From positions 23,632,027 to 23,696,026 of the forward strand of contig AP025049.1 of NCBI GenBank assembly GCA_036186865.1: DNA of 64,000 nt, read 5' to 3'. The translations under genes and the position numbers were made by a program. Under the pieces are notes generated by a model. The model worked only from the letters and a program-made list of their open reading frames with translations. It was not told where the DNA came from and made no database searches. Shown here one piece after another: positions 34,753-43,297 of this stretch (positions within the stretch are counted from its first letter, which is position 1; each line of letters opens with the position of its first letter). This DNA is from Eustoma russellianum (lineage: Eukaryota; Streptophyta; Magnoliopsida; Gentianales; Gentianaceae).

Positions 34753-36472
34753 CATTTAAGTTACAAAAGAGAACACATATGAACACGTCAGCAAAACAAG
34801 CTCCAATCTAAATTTTTATCCAGTTTGTGTGAATACACGCCCGCTAGAACATTTGGGGACAAAAGAAGATCAAAGAGAATAGCAAGCAGATCCACGCAGT
34901 TAAGTTCTAATATTAACTAAAATGTGTTGATAAGGAGGCAGATAGGATGATACCGTGGAAATGATTTTGAAAAGAAAAAAAAAAAGCAAGTGCCTCAAAA
35001 GAGTGGCTTTTTTAAGGTGGTGCACAGCTTTGGAATGTATCCTTAGAGGGAAAACTTGAGGAGAAGCAAAAAGTAACTGTGAATAACTTCATATATGGTG
35101 ACAAAAAAACATCATCGAGAAGACATCCGCGGCTTCTGGTACTAATTTCTCAGACACATAAGTACTTCCCCTGACGGAACCAAAATTCTCTGAAGACTCA
35201 AGATGGGATAGAATATCTTTTCTGCATTTCTGTGTAGTTCTGAGAAAAATCTAGAATGGCAAAAAGGCCGCAACATGTAGTTGCCCTAAGTAATTCTTGT
35301 TAGTTGGTGAAACCTTCACCTTGTTTAAGAAAGGAATAATAATAATAATAAATGAAGTAAAAAAAACAAGAGAACAAACAGAAACTTTTTTTCATAAAAG
35401 TAGAGAGCAAAAACACCTCAGGATGTACGAAAATGATGCAAACTGGCCAAAATCCAACGGGCTTCTTGATTAACAGAATTAAACTAAGTAGCCTCTAACC
35501 CGTTCTGATATTTGTCCACGAAGAAACGTTCGTCAAGATCAATTCGTGACATTTGTTCTTGTACATTTCCAAACAATAAAAAAAGAAAATAATACATGCG
35601 AATGATGAACAATATATTGTGAAGAGATATAACCCTAGAATGAAGGGGAGATCAAAGTATCTGTGTATGCATTAGCTGCATAAAAACATTTGTAGTCATA
35701 CTCTCGCAAATCAAAAAAAACCCGAGGACGAAAAAAACCTACTGCAGAGAGGGAGGGGGGAGATCAAACTTAAAATCACGATTTTGTTAACATTTGTGAT
35801 TGTTTTCTTATCACATGCTTTTCATGCCTAAAGAGGTCCAAGAAAACCTTACCTAAAAAATCTGCCAAATCATCAACCAAAGAAAGTAGAAAATGCACTC
35901 AAAATCTATAAACAGGCCTAAACTTTTCCCGAAAAAACTCAAAATGCCCCTGTAAATGATTAAGAAACAAAGCTAAACTTGTCGATAAATCCTCAAAGCA
36001 AGTAAAAAAATTTAATCACCCATCTCAACTCAGTAAAAACTCCGGGGAAAATAACGGAATCGAGCCGAAAATCCTGGAAAATAGAAAGGAACAAGAGCGT
36101 AGTAGATCGAACCTTGGGCTTAAGATCGGCCACGAAATTAAATTTCCAGTCCCTGTAATAAGGAAACGAGGCAGAATTTCCATGTCCAATAAGCGAGGAG
36201 CAATCAGAAGAGGAGGAAGATTGGGCTCCAACAGTTGCTAAAGGAGAGGTATCCATGCCTGGAAACTTGTGCAAGTCATCTGGAGACCACCTAGAAATGG
36301 GATCGTCCACTCCACCACCTCGCCATTGAAGAACGAAGGCGAAAATAGCAAGCGTAAGGGGAAGAACAGTGAGTAGGAGTAGCAGCTTTGAAGTGAAGGA
36401 GTTGTTGAATGCGGCGGCGGAGGTGGTGGAAGACAACTGCTGAGATCGGAGGGAGCCATGGAGACTCGCCAT
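19961..36472 (-). CDS. KOB1: KOBITO1-type glycosyltransferase-like protein, complete 11-exon gene
   Basis: Eleven exons join in frame to 533 codons including TGA, 532 residues, close to the length known for plant KOB1 (ELD1/ABI8). Residues about 29-49 form one membrane span ([20 protein letters not shown]), implying a type II membrane protein with the catalytic-like domain in the lumen or apoplast. The GT-A-like domain runs from about 120 ([13 protein letters not shown]) with an acidic DTD at 235-237 ([13 protein letters not shown]). Other family blocks are [54 protein letters not shown] and the Ser-rich tail. In Arabidopsis the family is needed for cell elongation, cellulose deposition and normal ABA response; its exact reaction is not settled. 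All introns are GT...AG. Introns 1 (31030-36112) and 7 (22961-28495) exceed 5 kb through TE insertion. The start is the ATG giving MASLHGSL, which matches the family; an upstream in-frame ATG is not supported. Confidence 0.9.
21563..21650 (-). CDS. KOB1: KOB1 exon 10
   Basis: Completes Trp, then [20 protein letters not shown] and ILTRIYAPM. Acceptor CTCCCAG, donor ATG|GTAAGT. Confidence 0.9.
21812..21858 (-). CDS. KOB1: KOB1 exon 9
   Basis: [15 protein letters not shown] plus two bases of a Trp codon. Acceptor ATGCAG, donor CCTG|GTAATA. Confidence 0.88.
22357..22663. mobile_element. MITE in KOB1 intron 8 with perfect 10-bp TSD
   Basis: The 307-bp element starts AGGGGTGTTAAC and ends GTTTAACACCCCT (inverted termini). 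It is bounded by AGTACCAGCT at 22347-22356 and again at 22664-22673. The interior is built from repeated GAACCGAGCCGAAC-type and CGTTTAGCTAAACGAA palindromic words. It has no coding capacity. A 9-10 bp duplication suggests mobilisation by a Mutator-type transposase; that assignment is inference. Confidence 0.88.
22819..22960 (-). CDS. KOB1: KOB1 exon 8
   Basis: Completes Asn, then [37 protein letters not shown] and MLEFDRS. Acceptor TTAACAG, donor TCT|GTAAGT. Confidence 0.9.
23440..24560 (+). mobile_element. RTE-type LINE, endonuclease part (in KOB1 intron 7)
   Basis: The endonuclease/exonuclease/phosphatase domain is readable in two pieces. [20 protein letters not shown] and ILCLLETK lie at about 23465-23560. 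[44 protein letters not shown] and ILTNTFF(S)N..EHLITFK run from about 24170 to 24570. The wording matches the plant RTE clade. Between them, about 480 bp of unrelated sequence and a repeat of about 30 bp (AATATTTTATGTTTG at 23529 and 24062) indicate duplication or a second copy. Frames are broken. Confidence 0.8.
25100..25331 (+). pseudogene. copia RNase H C-terminal fragment
   Basis: It reads [20 protein letters not shown] followed by [15 protein letters not shown], the C-terminal end of a copia polyprotein. The conserved block is normally ADIFTKP. It lies in KOB1 intron 7 and belongs with the LTR-like stretch that follows. Confidence 0.78.
25505..26235 (+). repeat. Probable copia LTR in KOB1 intron 7
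   Basis: A stretch starting near TGTCTTGAAAACAC follows a purine-rich AAAGGATGA, and ends near TATCTACA. It contains a TTTAATAACC...CATCAATAAAATG block like an R/U5 polyadenylation region and follows copia RNase H coding sequence. Edges are approximate, no second copy is present, and no primer-binding site was found. Confidence 0.4.
26570..27360 (+). pseudogene. copia RT end and RNase H, in KOB1 intron 7
   Basis: It reads [33 protein letters not shown], then with frameshifts [20 protein letters not shown] and [13 protein letters not shown], ending [17 protein letters not shown] and [12 protein letters not shown]. This is the RT thumb plus RNase H of a copia lineage different from A/B. Stops are frequent. 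Confidence 0.82.
27390..28440 (+). mobile_element. RTE-type LINE, RT C-terminal part (in KOB1 intron 7)
   Basis: RT remnants ([15 protein letters not shown]) are followed by the conserved RTE C-terminal segment: [53 protein letters not shown]. It ends about 60 bp before KOB1 exon 7. It contains an exact in-frame tandem duplication of 57 bp (27739-27795 and 27796-27852) that repeats 19 residues normally present once. With the 23440-24560 piece it is probably one LINE later split by copia insertions. Confidence 0.82.
28496..28683 (-). CDS. KOB1: KOB1 exon 7
   Basis: 62 codons plus two bases: [54 protein letters not shown]. Acceptor ATAG, donor AA|GTATGC. The split Asn codon is completed 5.5 kb away in exon 8. 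Confidence 0.9.
28922..28966 (-). CDS. KOB1: KOB1 exon 6
   Basis: Fifteen codons, [15 protein letters not shown], between TTTTAG and GAG|GTATTG. A microexon confirmed only by frame and family match. Confidence 0.87.
29114..29248 (-). CDS. KOB1: KOB1 exon 5
   Basis: 45 codons, [20 protein letters not shown] to MVVFPNY. It carries the DxD-like acidic motif expected to bind a metal-nucleotide sugar in GT-A folds. Acceptor TGCTAG, donor TAT|GTAAG. Confidence 0.9.
29513..29621 (-). CDS. KOB1: KOB1 exon 4
   Basis: Completes the split Ser, then [16 protein letters not shown]...EMAIVMAR. Acceptor CTCCAG, donor AGG|GTATGC. Confidence 0.9.
30028..30080 (-). CDS. KOB1: KOB1 exon 3
   Basis: [17 protein letters not shown] plus two bases of a split Ser codon. 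Acceptor ATGCAG, donor AAGAG|GTAAG. Too short to stand out by itself. Confidence 0.88.
30880..31029 (-). CDS. KOB1: KOB1 exon 2
   Basis: 50 codons from [17 protein letters not shown] to [10 protein letters not shown]. Acceptor TTGCAG, donor CCT|GTGAG. It begins the glycosyltransferase-like fold. Confidence 0.9.
31045..31118. repeat. Tandem pair of about 37 bp beside KOB1 exon 2
   Basis: AATAAGGTGAAACTAA.AGGAAAATATCAGC occurs twice head to tail, just upstream of the exon 2 acceptor in KOB1 intron 1. Confidence 0.75.
31205..31614 (+). pseudogene. L1-type LINE, zf-RVT end, in KOB1 intron 1
   Basis: It reads [34 protein letters not shown] and [20 protein letters not shown] across frameshifts. 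This is the zinc-binding domain that follows RT in plant L1 elements, normally near the 3' end. Here it lies immediately 5' of an RT start at 31615, so two LINE copies are joined or one is rearranged. Confidence 0.75.
31615..34436 (+). mobile_element. L1-type LINE in KOB1 intron 1
   Basis: RT begins [20 protein letters not shown]. It continues [30 protein letters not shown] and [20 protein letters not shown]. The catalytic FADDLF appears near 32295-32312 after an intervening SINE. Then come [20 protein letters not shown], the post-RT segment at 32801-33046 ([20 protein letters not shown]) and a second zf-RVT near 33380-33520 ([18 protein letters not shown]). The 3' untranslated part ends about 34436 in an A-rich run. 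It is 5'-truncated and riddled with stops. Confidence 0.82.
32107..32248 (-). mobile_element. SINE inserted in the LINE, with 16-bp TSD
   Basis: Flanks TCCTTCCATCCCAAAT (32091-32106) and TCCTTCCACCCCAAAT (32249-32264) match at 15 of 16 bases. The body starts with an (AATC)n-like tail and CCCAGTATATCCCAA, then AGGGTCTGGGGAGGGTGAAC and TTCCAGTGAGACTCCCGGCT, as in plant SINEs on the minus strand. Removing it restores the LINE frame SFHPK just before FADDLF. Confidence 0.82.
34437..36100. other. Rest of KOB1 intron 1
   Basis: 34560-34720 resembles another LINE 3' end (TTTTGTATAGCTAGGTCGCCTAGC). The remainder is AT-rich intron sequence in which I see no gene. Confidence 0.45.
34721..34750. repeat. 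(AT)n microsatellite
   Basis: Fifteen uninterrupted AT units in KOB1 intron 1, next to a LINE-like 3' end. Confidence 0.97.
36113..36472 (-). CDS. KOB1: KOB1 exon 1
   Basis: 120 codons: start [12 protein letters not shown], membrane span, luminal stem with [12 protein letters not shown], ending [12 protein letters not shown]. Donor AAG|GTTCGA. It is the only exon with a marked codon bias to Ser/Leu. Confidence 0.9.
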
Positions 36473-36595
36473 AGCGGGTGGGGTTCGGAGACTGGCCCCT
36501 GTGGCAGCCTGGCAGTGACATGTTTTGTTTTCTTCGTTTTCATTTTTTAATTTTAATTTTTCTTTTTTCTTTTTCCAATTTCGAATTCTAAACTC

Positions 36596-36861
36596 TTGTA
36601 GCAAAAAAAGGGTGAAATCTATCACCGGAGGCCCCACCGTCTCAGCTTCAAGGAGTATGTGTGAAAGATGCAAATCAGGACCTCAGCGGCCTCTTAGATT
36701 AGGTGAGATCTTACGCAGTGACCTACACAAGGTGTCCTCCCGCAAACCAGGCCGAAGCAGCAGAGGAACACTCATACTGTGCTTGTCTCTAGAATCGAAC
36801 TCTTGACCTCTTGGAGCAAATTCTAACCCGATTACTAAGTGGACTATGTCCTGGAGGCTCA
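36596..36861 (-). mobile_element. tRNA-type SINE in the KOB1 promoter, 12-bp TSD
   Basis: Exact direct repeats AATTCTAAACTC at 36584-36595 and 36862-36873 bound 266 bp. On the minus strand a pol III A-box-like TAGTCCACTTAG (36834-36845) is followed by a B-box GTTCGATTC (36792-36800). The element ends in a T-rich/TTGCTACAA tail. It is in the same orientation as KOB1, and its near end is about 124 bp upstream of the KOB1 ATG, so it lies in the promoter or leader. The family is not recognised. Confidence 0.78.
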
Positions 36862-37019
36862 AATTCTAAACTCTAAACAACATAATCTCCTTGTTTAGTT
36901 AATAAATTGTATATGATAGTGTCTTTATTTACAAGCTATTTGAGAGAAAACGCCAAAAATATATTAGTTACAATAAGAAAATATATTGTTATCATCTTTT
37001 TGAAAGAAAACTCATATCT

Positions 37020-39430
37020 ATCAACCACAGTTTTGTCAAAACATTGGTATGGCATACTCCACGGTTTTGGCAAAACCGTAGTGTGCCACTTTGGCTACAC
37101 AACAGTTCTGTTGGTACACTATGATTTTGACAAAACACCAACAATGTTTCACGGCTATATAAACTTTAATGAAACCTAACCAATTTTATACAAAACCTTA
37201 TTCTACCATATCAATTGAATTTCTATTGATTCAGTTGGGTTAAACGATGTCTAATGACCGGCAAGTGATGATTCACTTTTATTGCATGTTTAGAAAAGAA
37301 TCTGACGTGATTGTTTTGAATGTTTCTACTGACATTAAGTTGAAAGAATTCACCAAACATGCATTGGTGATCATTGGGAAAGATGAAAATAAAGATGATA
37401 TTGAATTTTAAGAATTTGATTGAAATGTTGTTACGATATACAATGACGAATATCTGAGGGGAGCAATTGCTTGTCTTTCAACACCAATAACATTCATCAT
37501 GCACATTGTTCCAAAGAAAAGTCAAATCGGCATGAGTTCAAAATAGGAAGTCGTTGTGGATGGAGCACCTTTAGGTTTTCCAAGCACTCTATAAACTTGT
37601 GCACTTTGTGTTATGATGCAGCAGCCCATAGAAAAGTTGTTGACTCCTTACTAGGAAATTTATCTGTAAAAATTGATTGCACATGAATATAACAATAGGA
37701 CTATACATCATCTATAAAATGTACAAATTCATAGTGTAAAAACTTATGTAAAAATTCAATCTGATGTGATGGAGACAATATCTGCGATACGCATAAGTTG
37801 GCTGTCATGTATGATCTAATTGAACCGCTGTTAAAAGGCTAGTGGATCGGTCCGAAATAAAACATACATCTTTCATGTCGCTGGTTATGTACTGACACAT
37901 GTTCCTAAGAAGACATCTTTAGTTTTGTTTGCTCTCCTCATCAACAATAGCATAAGTAAGCAGAAATATACGGTCAGCTGCATCAATCACAACAACAATC
38001 AATAATTTCTCGTATACAAATGTGTACCATCAATTGATATCATGGAACGACAATGTTGGAACCAACACATTGGCGGTTTGCATGTCCAAAAACTGCATCA
38101 AACACTTTTATATTAACAGTACTAAATTTTGGATCGTGCCTCCACCAGACCTTCCTTCATTTGATACTTCAATGGCAACCATATAACAAGGCAACTCACA
38201 GAAGATTTGAGCCAGTCATCATACACTACTGTCATTGCTGCAATTTTTTACTAATATATTCTCTAATCATTTTTCCAACCAAGTTTGGATCGACGTTTCT
38301 GTGATCTGTCGTGACGTTTGCATTCGTTCAACTACGACATTCGTGAAATATGCCAATCTCTTAGAAATTACATGCTCACTCAAATTGCTCAAAGACGCGA
38401 TTAATGCCACATCTTCCAGTTTGTGCGCCTAGCACACCAAAATTTCGGTGAACTAGACACCGCTTTATAAAGCAGATTTTGCTTCATAGACCTTAATTGC
38501 ATGACATGTTTCACCCTATCTTTGGTTTTGAATAACATATTTAATTCTAGTTATCTGGTCTACTCTCCTTTTATAGTCATTCTCTAATCCCACCCCGTTC
38601 ATAAATTACAGTGTCTTCTGGTCGGCCATAATCTTCAAGAAATAGAATGTTTGTATTTAGATAAGGTACTACTGTCTCATACTCCTTTGGTTCGTCTTCC
38701 TCATCTTCAAAGTCTTCTAAACACTCTTCTCCATCATTCATGTCCTCCTTATTATTTTTGTTATAGTTTTCGTCAAAATCATTGTTGATGTTTTCTTTAT
38801 CCACTAGAATTTCCACCAACACTGTGATGAGCTTCACCCTCCTACTCATGAATGTCCCAAAAAATATCAACGTAATAACCTTTTGAACCTTCACAATTGA
38901 TATTGTTCATGTTTGATGTATTTATTGTGGGGACATTACGAATGTTCATGTAAATATCCATAAACGGAATATTTAAACAACGTATCGGAATGTCGAAGGC
39001 GGACTCAAGATTTTCATCATCTAAAATATGAGAAGAACTGTAAAATTATGTGGTCGTATCTACCAATAAAGGGAAGCGACACATCAGGTCAATCGTTTCT
39101 ATATCTATATCCCATCTCAGTCTTGTTTCAACTTGTTGGAGAAAATCTACTACGATATGCTATGTGAAACCCTCTTCATTTTAGTTGGATTCCTATCATA
39201 CCAAACTCCATTGAGGAATGACATAGTTTTGCCTCTGAAATACAATAATATTTGAATAGGTACAGACGTCATTTTATCGGATTGAACAGGCTGCAAAATT
39301 ATTTTTTCATAAGAATATTTGGTGTTTTATATGACAAAAATTGAGATGGTTTTATAGGAAAAACAAATGTGGACACAGTTTTGTGAAAAACTGTGGTCCA
39401 TGACACACTATGGCTTTATCATTTGAACTT
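37020..39430 (-). mobile_element. Degraded Mutator-like element (MULE)
   Basis: On the minus strand the N-terminal part (about 39250-38900) includes AKTMSFLNGVWYDRNPT-like and DDENLESAFDIP segments, then an acidic linker (38577-38894), then the MULE N-terminal region LGMEFKNKDRVKHVMQLRS. The transposase core shows RSMISIDGTHLYTRN (about 38050-38010), VCFISDRSTSLLTAVQ (about 37880-37830) and AYRRYCLHHIRLNFY (about 37790-37740), the familiar MULE blocks with the first catalytic Asp. Frameshifts and stops are numerous and the SWIM end is lost. Both outer edges (37030-37100 and 39370-39420) carry short palindromes of the type CACAGTTTTG...CAAAACTGTG, possibly subterminal repeats. No clean TSD was found. 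Confidence 0.7.
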
Positions 39431-40880
39431 GGAATTTCATGTTAAGAAAAAATTTGCCTAGAAGTTTAAATATGAAGCATGCTGAATGTGTGTAATGTTG
39501 AAAGCATTCTATGGTAATTGAAAAATCTAATAATTAGATATTTGAAAAGTTTGCTTTTGACACTTGAGAATTGTTCATGTTGAAAAATAAAAAAAAGATG
39601 TTTTCAGTGCACTACGCTCCTGCATTTGCATAGGAGCCAGGGAGAGGCCGGATAGCTTCTCGATTTGATGTACGCAGCTTATCCCACGCTTTGTGCAAGA
39701 GTCTATTTCTGCGGGTCGAAAATAAATAAGACTAGTTATTTTTCAGAACCTTATGGTGATACTTATGTATACATGAAGAATTCTTGTCTTATGCATTTAT
39801 TGTTTACGTTAAAATGATAATGAGGTTTGTGTAAAACTTAGAAATCATTTAGGATTGATTCATAGGTTCAATGTGAGCATTTGACTAAAACTTGTAAGAC
39901 TTGCATTTAGTGTAGTATGCAAAATAGAACATTAAACTAAATGTAATATTGCTGATGACTTTGCTGAATCAATTGTGTGAGTGGAAGATCAAAAAGGATG
40001 TTTCTTATGAATATTTGATCATAAGAAAAGATGTTAGAGTTTTCTCCGAAATAACATAGAGAGTTAAGTCTATATTCATTGTGAAGCCTTTTGAGTTGAA
40101 TGATACCATAGTTTGTTGATTGTTTCTTGGTGACTAATCAAAGTTGTATGATTGATAGTATTCTTGTAACTAAAATAAATGTTGGGTTTGGGTTCAAAGA
40201 ATGATATTTTATGGTTGATGTAGACATGTGATTATGAAGAAACATGTAGGTTTAATACTTTAGGCTTGCATGAAAGATAAAGTTATTTGTGACATGTGAA
40301 GTTGAACATGTAAATAACTTGTATATGTTATATAATCTCTAAAAGAGTTTAAAAGGTTGAAGAAGGAAACTAGATCAACATTAAAGTGGTTGTTAGTTTA
40401 TTGCTCTAATTTGTTGATGTTTATGTGTTTCAAGTCTATGGGTATAATAGGCTTTCGTGATGTTTATGCTGTATGATGATGATGTTCATGATATATTATG
40501 ATTGGAAGAGTTGATTCATGAGAACCTGTTGATGTTCTTGAGTTTGATGGTTTGCTTGATTAAAACTCATACTTTGTTTGGTGGTTTTCTTGTTTAAAAA
40601 CCATCTTGTTTTGTTGAGTGATGTTGATGGAAATCACTAAAGAAAATGACTTGAGAATGTGCTCGCATTTAATGAATGATATAACGTTGTGAGTATCACA
40701 TGAGTTTCCTTAGGTAAAACATTTAATATGGTAAAAACAAGTCATAGAATGCTCTACTCAGCATTATCAAATGGTCTTATTAGAGATGGTGCTCGCTGCA
40801 AGTTTTGAGGGTGAGGTTTTAAGAATCTCTTAATAAAATTCATAGCAATGTTGTATGGTGGTGTGAGCAATGTACACTTG
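39431..40880. other. AT-rich stretch, presumed internal part of element D
   Basis: No coding sequence is seen. It lies between the MULE and the conserved noncoding box of D. It could be the noncoding 3' interior of D or older intergenic DNA; the left limit of D is not visible. Confidence 0.4.
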
Positions 40881-40930
40881 ATGAATTTCACCTATATAAG
40901 TGTGGAGGTGGTGCCGCTTCCTATGAGAGT
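40881..40930 (+). other. Conserved noncoding box downstream of pol (copy in D)
   Basis: It reads TTTCACCTATATAAGTGTGG followed by AGGTGGTGCCGCTTCCTATG, then AGAGTTTG. It matches boxes in B and E in order and spacing, though the elements belong to different families. Confidence 0.75.
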
Positions 40931-41233
40931 TTGAAAAACTCAGTAGGGCACTTATGAATCCTGAAATTGGGTGCATTACCGATTTTGCACCATAACGCGA
41001 ACTTGTATGAAGTTAGGTAATGACATGTAGTTTGGTTGTTCATATATACAGTAGTGGAATATGATTCAAGACATAGTTTATATTATTCTCGTTTATATAA
41101 CTCAAATAGTACTATCGGCCAAGACATTTGTCATCGTATCAGTTGTGGGTTATTATCCTCGTTTGATATTAGAGAGGTTGGCTTATAATCGTTGATGCAT
41201 GCTCTTATATAAATGTTAGATCATGTGTGGGAT

Positions 41234-42082
41234 TGTTGGAAAAAGTACATAAAAGTATTTCAAAATGTGCTACAAATTTATATATTACATGTAAGAAGTT
41301 CGTTTGGAAATTTAGTGTTTTCTGAGTTCGATGAAACATCAAAGACTTAGCAAACGTTTCACCAAATGTTCGATGAAAAGTCACCAAATGTTCAGTGATG
41401 CTGTTTAATGACCTTAGAGTCGTGTCTTTTCATGAGATGGTGCAACTTTTGCATCTTGGAACATCTCGTTTCAATCTAGAACGATCATAAACCGACTCTA
41501 GAAGTTAAATTCTGCAGAGAGGTGTTACTTTAACATCCTGCTTGTGAAGCAAATGTTTATAAAATAGAAGGATCCTATGTTTTGGAAGATACTCTTGGAA
41601 AACTTTTGAAAAGCTTTGGAAAAATTCTTGCAGAATTTCTCTTCCTCTTATCTTTTATATCCTATGATATCAAATACTTCTAAATGTAAGTTCAAACTTC
41701 TTCTTGTAGGAGAAGCGAACACAAATAAATCGTTATGTCATGAGAAGTATTTGTCACCTAGTCCACCTTGCTTATTGTGGAGGCGAAATTGTTTTACGGA
41801 CAGTGTAACTTCGGTTACGTCTAACCTATTGTTTTTCTTTTTGTCTTGCTGTCATTTGTTTGGTACTTTGGTTCCCTGTTGTTTTCACATCTGCAATGTC
41901 TTTAATTATCACACATTTGTAATCTTTTACCTTATACTTTACGAAGGAAATCATAGTTTTGGAAACTAGGTCTTTGATATTCTCTTCCATCTCTTTGGAC
42001 TTATAGTTTATGTTGTTAAATTGTAGTATTCGCGTTTCTACTTCATTCAGTTTGGTTTTTATATTTGCCTAAATTTCCAACA
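41234..42082 (+). repeat. 3' LTR of element D (849 bp)
   Basis: It starts TGTTGGAAAAAGTACATAAA and ends AAATTTCCAACA. It aligns in reverse with solo LTR F over the ACGGTCATAAAC, AAGTTAAATTYTG and CAC(C)GAA.GTTC regions. Confidence 0.82.
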
Positions 42083-42314
42083 GTTCCATCAGCGGTTGAC
42101 TTGGAATCGAAAGCTACTAACGACTTGAGAAAGTACCTTGGGATGCCCTTGATCCATGGGAGGATCACTCGCACAAACTATAGTTATTTGATTGCCAACA
42201 TCTGTGTCAAATTGTCTTCATGAAAATCAAAAGTTCTGAACCATGCGGCTAGATTCACCTTGGTGCCATCGGTAGTCTCCACGATGCCTTCATATGCCAT
42301 GGAAATGACTTATC
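42083..42314 (+). pseudogene. LINE H, RT segment 1
   Basis: The frame reads VPSAVDLESKATNDLRKYLG, then MPLIHGRITRTNYSYLI and AARFTLVPSVVSTMPSYAM up to MEMTY. This is the RT C-terminal part of an L1-type LINE (YLGMPL, STMPSYAMQ blocks). It is cut on the left by element D and on the right by solo LTR F. Confidence 0.85.
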
Positions 42315-43292
42315 TGTTGGAAATTTTGACTTTGAGATATGAAAAATGATAAACCAGCGATGAAACTATTAACACAAAATAGAAGTACAAAAAATGAAAG
42401 TGAACATCAAACAAGTAATTCTCAATTTTTCTTTAGAAATACACAAGATTATAGGAGAGAATTACAAATATACGATAACCAAACAAAAAAATATGTAAAA
42501 AAGAAGAGAGAAAAAGCAGAGACATAACAAATGTTAATATCAAGCAATTTTGACTGCACCCATGAGCCAGGTAGACTACGTGAAAAATTCTTCCCAAGAT
42601 AAAACGTCTTCTTCTGTTCGTTTGCTCTTCGAGAAGAAGATCGAACATGTTTATTTGAAGTGTTTAATATTAGAGAAAGAAAAGAAAAGATAATGGAGAA
42701 ATTCTGCAGGCCTTCACATGAGTCTTCCAAAAGGTTTTTAAAAAATATCTTCAAAAGTATATAGACAGTATATATTCAAAATCATTTTATCCTTATATTT
42801 ATAGATTTCAATTCACAAGAAAAAGGTTAATTTGACATCTCCCTACAAAATTTAACTTCCAAAGTTAGTTTATGACCGTTCAAGTTTGAAAAGAAGTGTC
42901 CCAAGTTGCAAAAAATGCATTATTTCATTGAAAGACACTAGAAAATTCTGTTGTCTACAACCAACCAAACATTTGATCACTTTGCGCGAATGCTGGGTTT
43001 GAAAATTTTGAATATTGCAACTGAATAGTGACACCGAGCTCTGGACTGACCGTTCGTTAAACGGATTCACCGAAAGTTCGGTGAAGCATTCGGTCACTGG
43101 ACATAAACTTTATAATCCGACCAAACTTATAACTCATCACTGAACATTCGGTTTCACTCACCGAATGTTCGGTTATTTCAGAGAATTCAGTGTGTCGTCT
43201 CACCCGTCCAATCAATTTTCACTTTATTCTCTAATCAATCTTCTTACATTTTTATATATAATTTAGAGCACTTTTATGTGTTTTTTCCAAGA
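42315..43292 (-). repeat. Solo LTR F (978 bp) with TSD TTATC, inside LINE H
   Basis: It starts TGTTGGAAATTTTG and ends TTTTTTCCAAGA, a slightly decayed terminus. It is flanked by TTATC at 42310-42314 and 43293-43297. Removing it and one TSD joins the LINE frame as ...MEMTYLPVVILVEMEHRI. No internal sequence is present, so it is a solo LTR formed by LTR-LTR recombination. It has palindromes TCACCGAA-AG-TTCGGTGA at 43067-43084 and ACCGAA-TG-TTCGGT at 43160-43173. Confidence 0.9.
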
Positions 43293-43297
43293 TTATC

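Larger units (their letters stand above)
40881..42082 (+). mobile_element. copia element D, 3' end (noncoding box, PPT, LTR)
   Basis: It consists of the conserved box at 40881-40930, a polypurine tract GTGTGGGAT (41225-41233) and an 849-bp LTR. No gag or pol of this element remains. Its right end, TTTCCAACA at 42082, abuts LINE H coding sequence, so it was inserted in that LINE. The family is the same as LTRs F and G. Confidence 0.75.

Noticed and set aside
36473..36673. Upstream in-frame extension of KOB1 with a start at 36673
   Set aside because: The extension passes through the promoter and SINE region and does not resemble the KOB1 N-terminus, which begins MASLHG-like at 36472.
36525..36806. 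93-codon plus-strand ORF
   Set aside because: It crosses the SINE and its TSD and is not conserved coding sequence.
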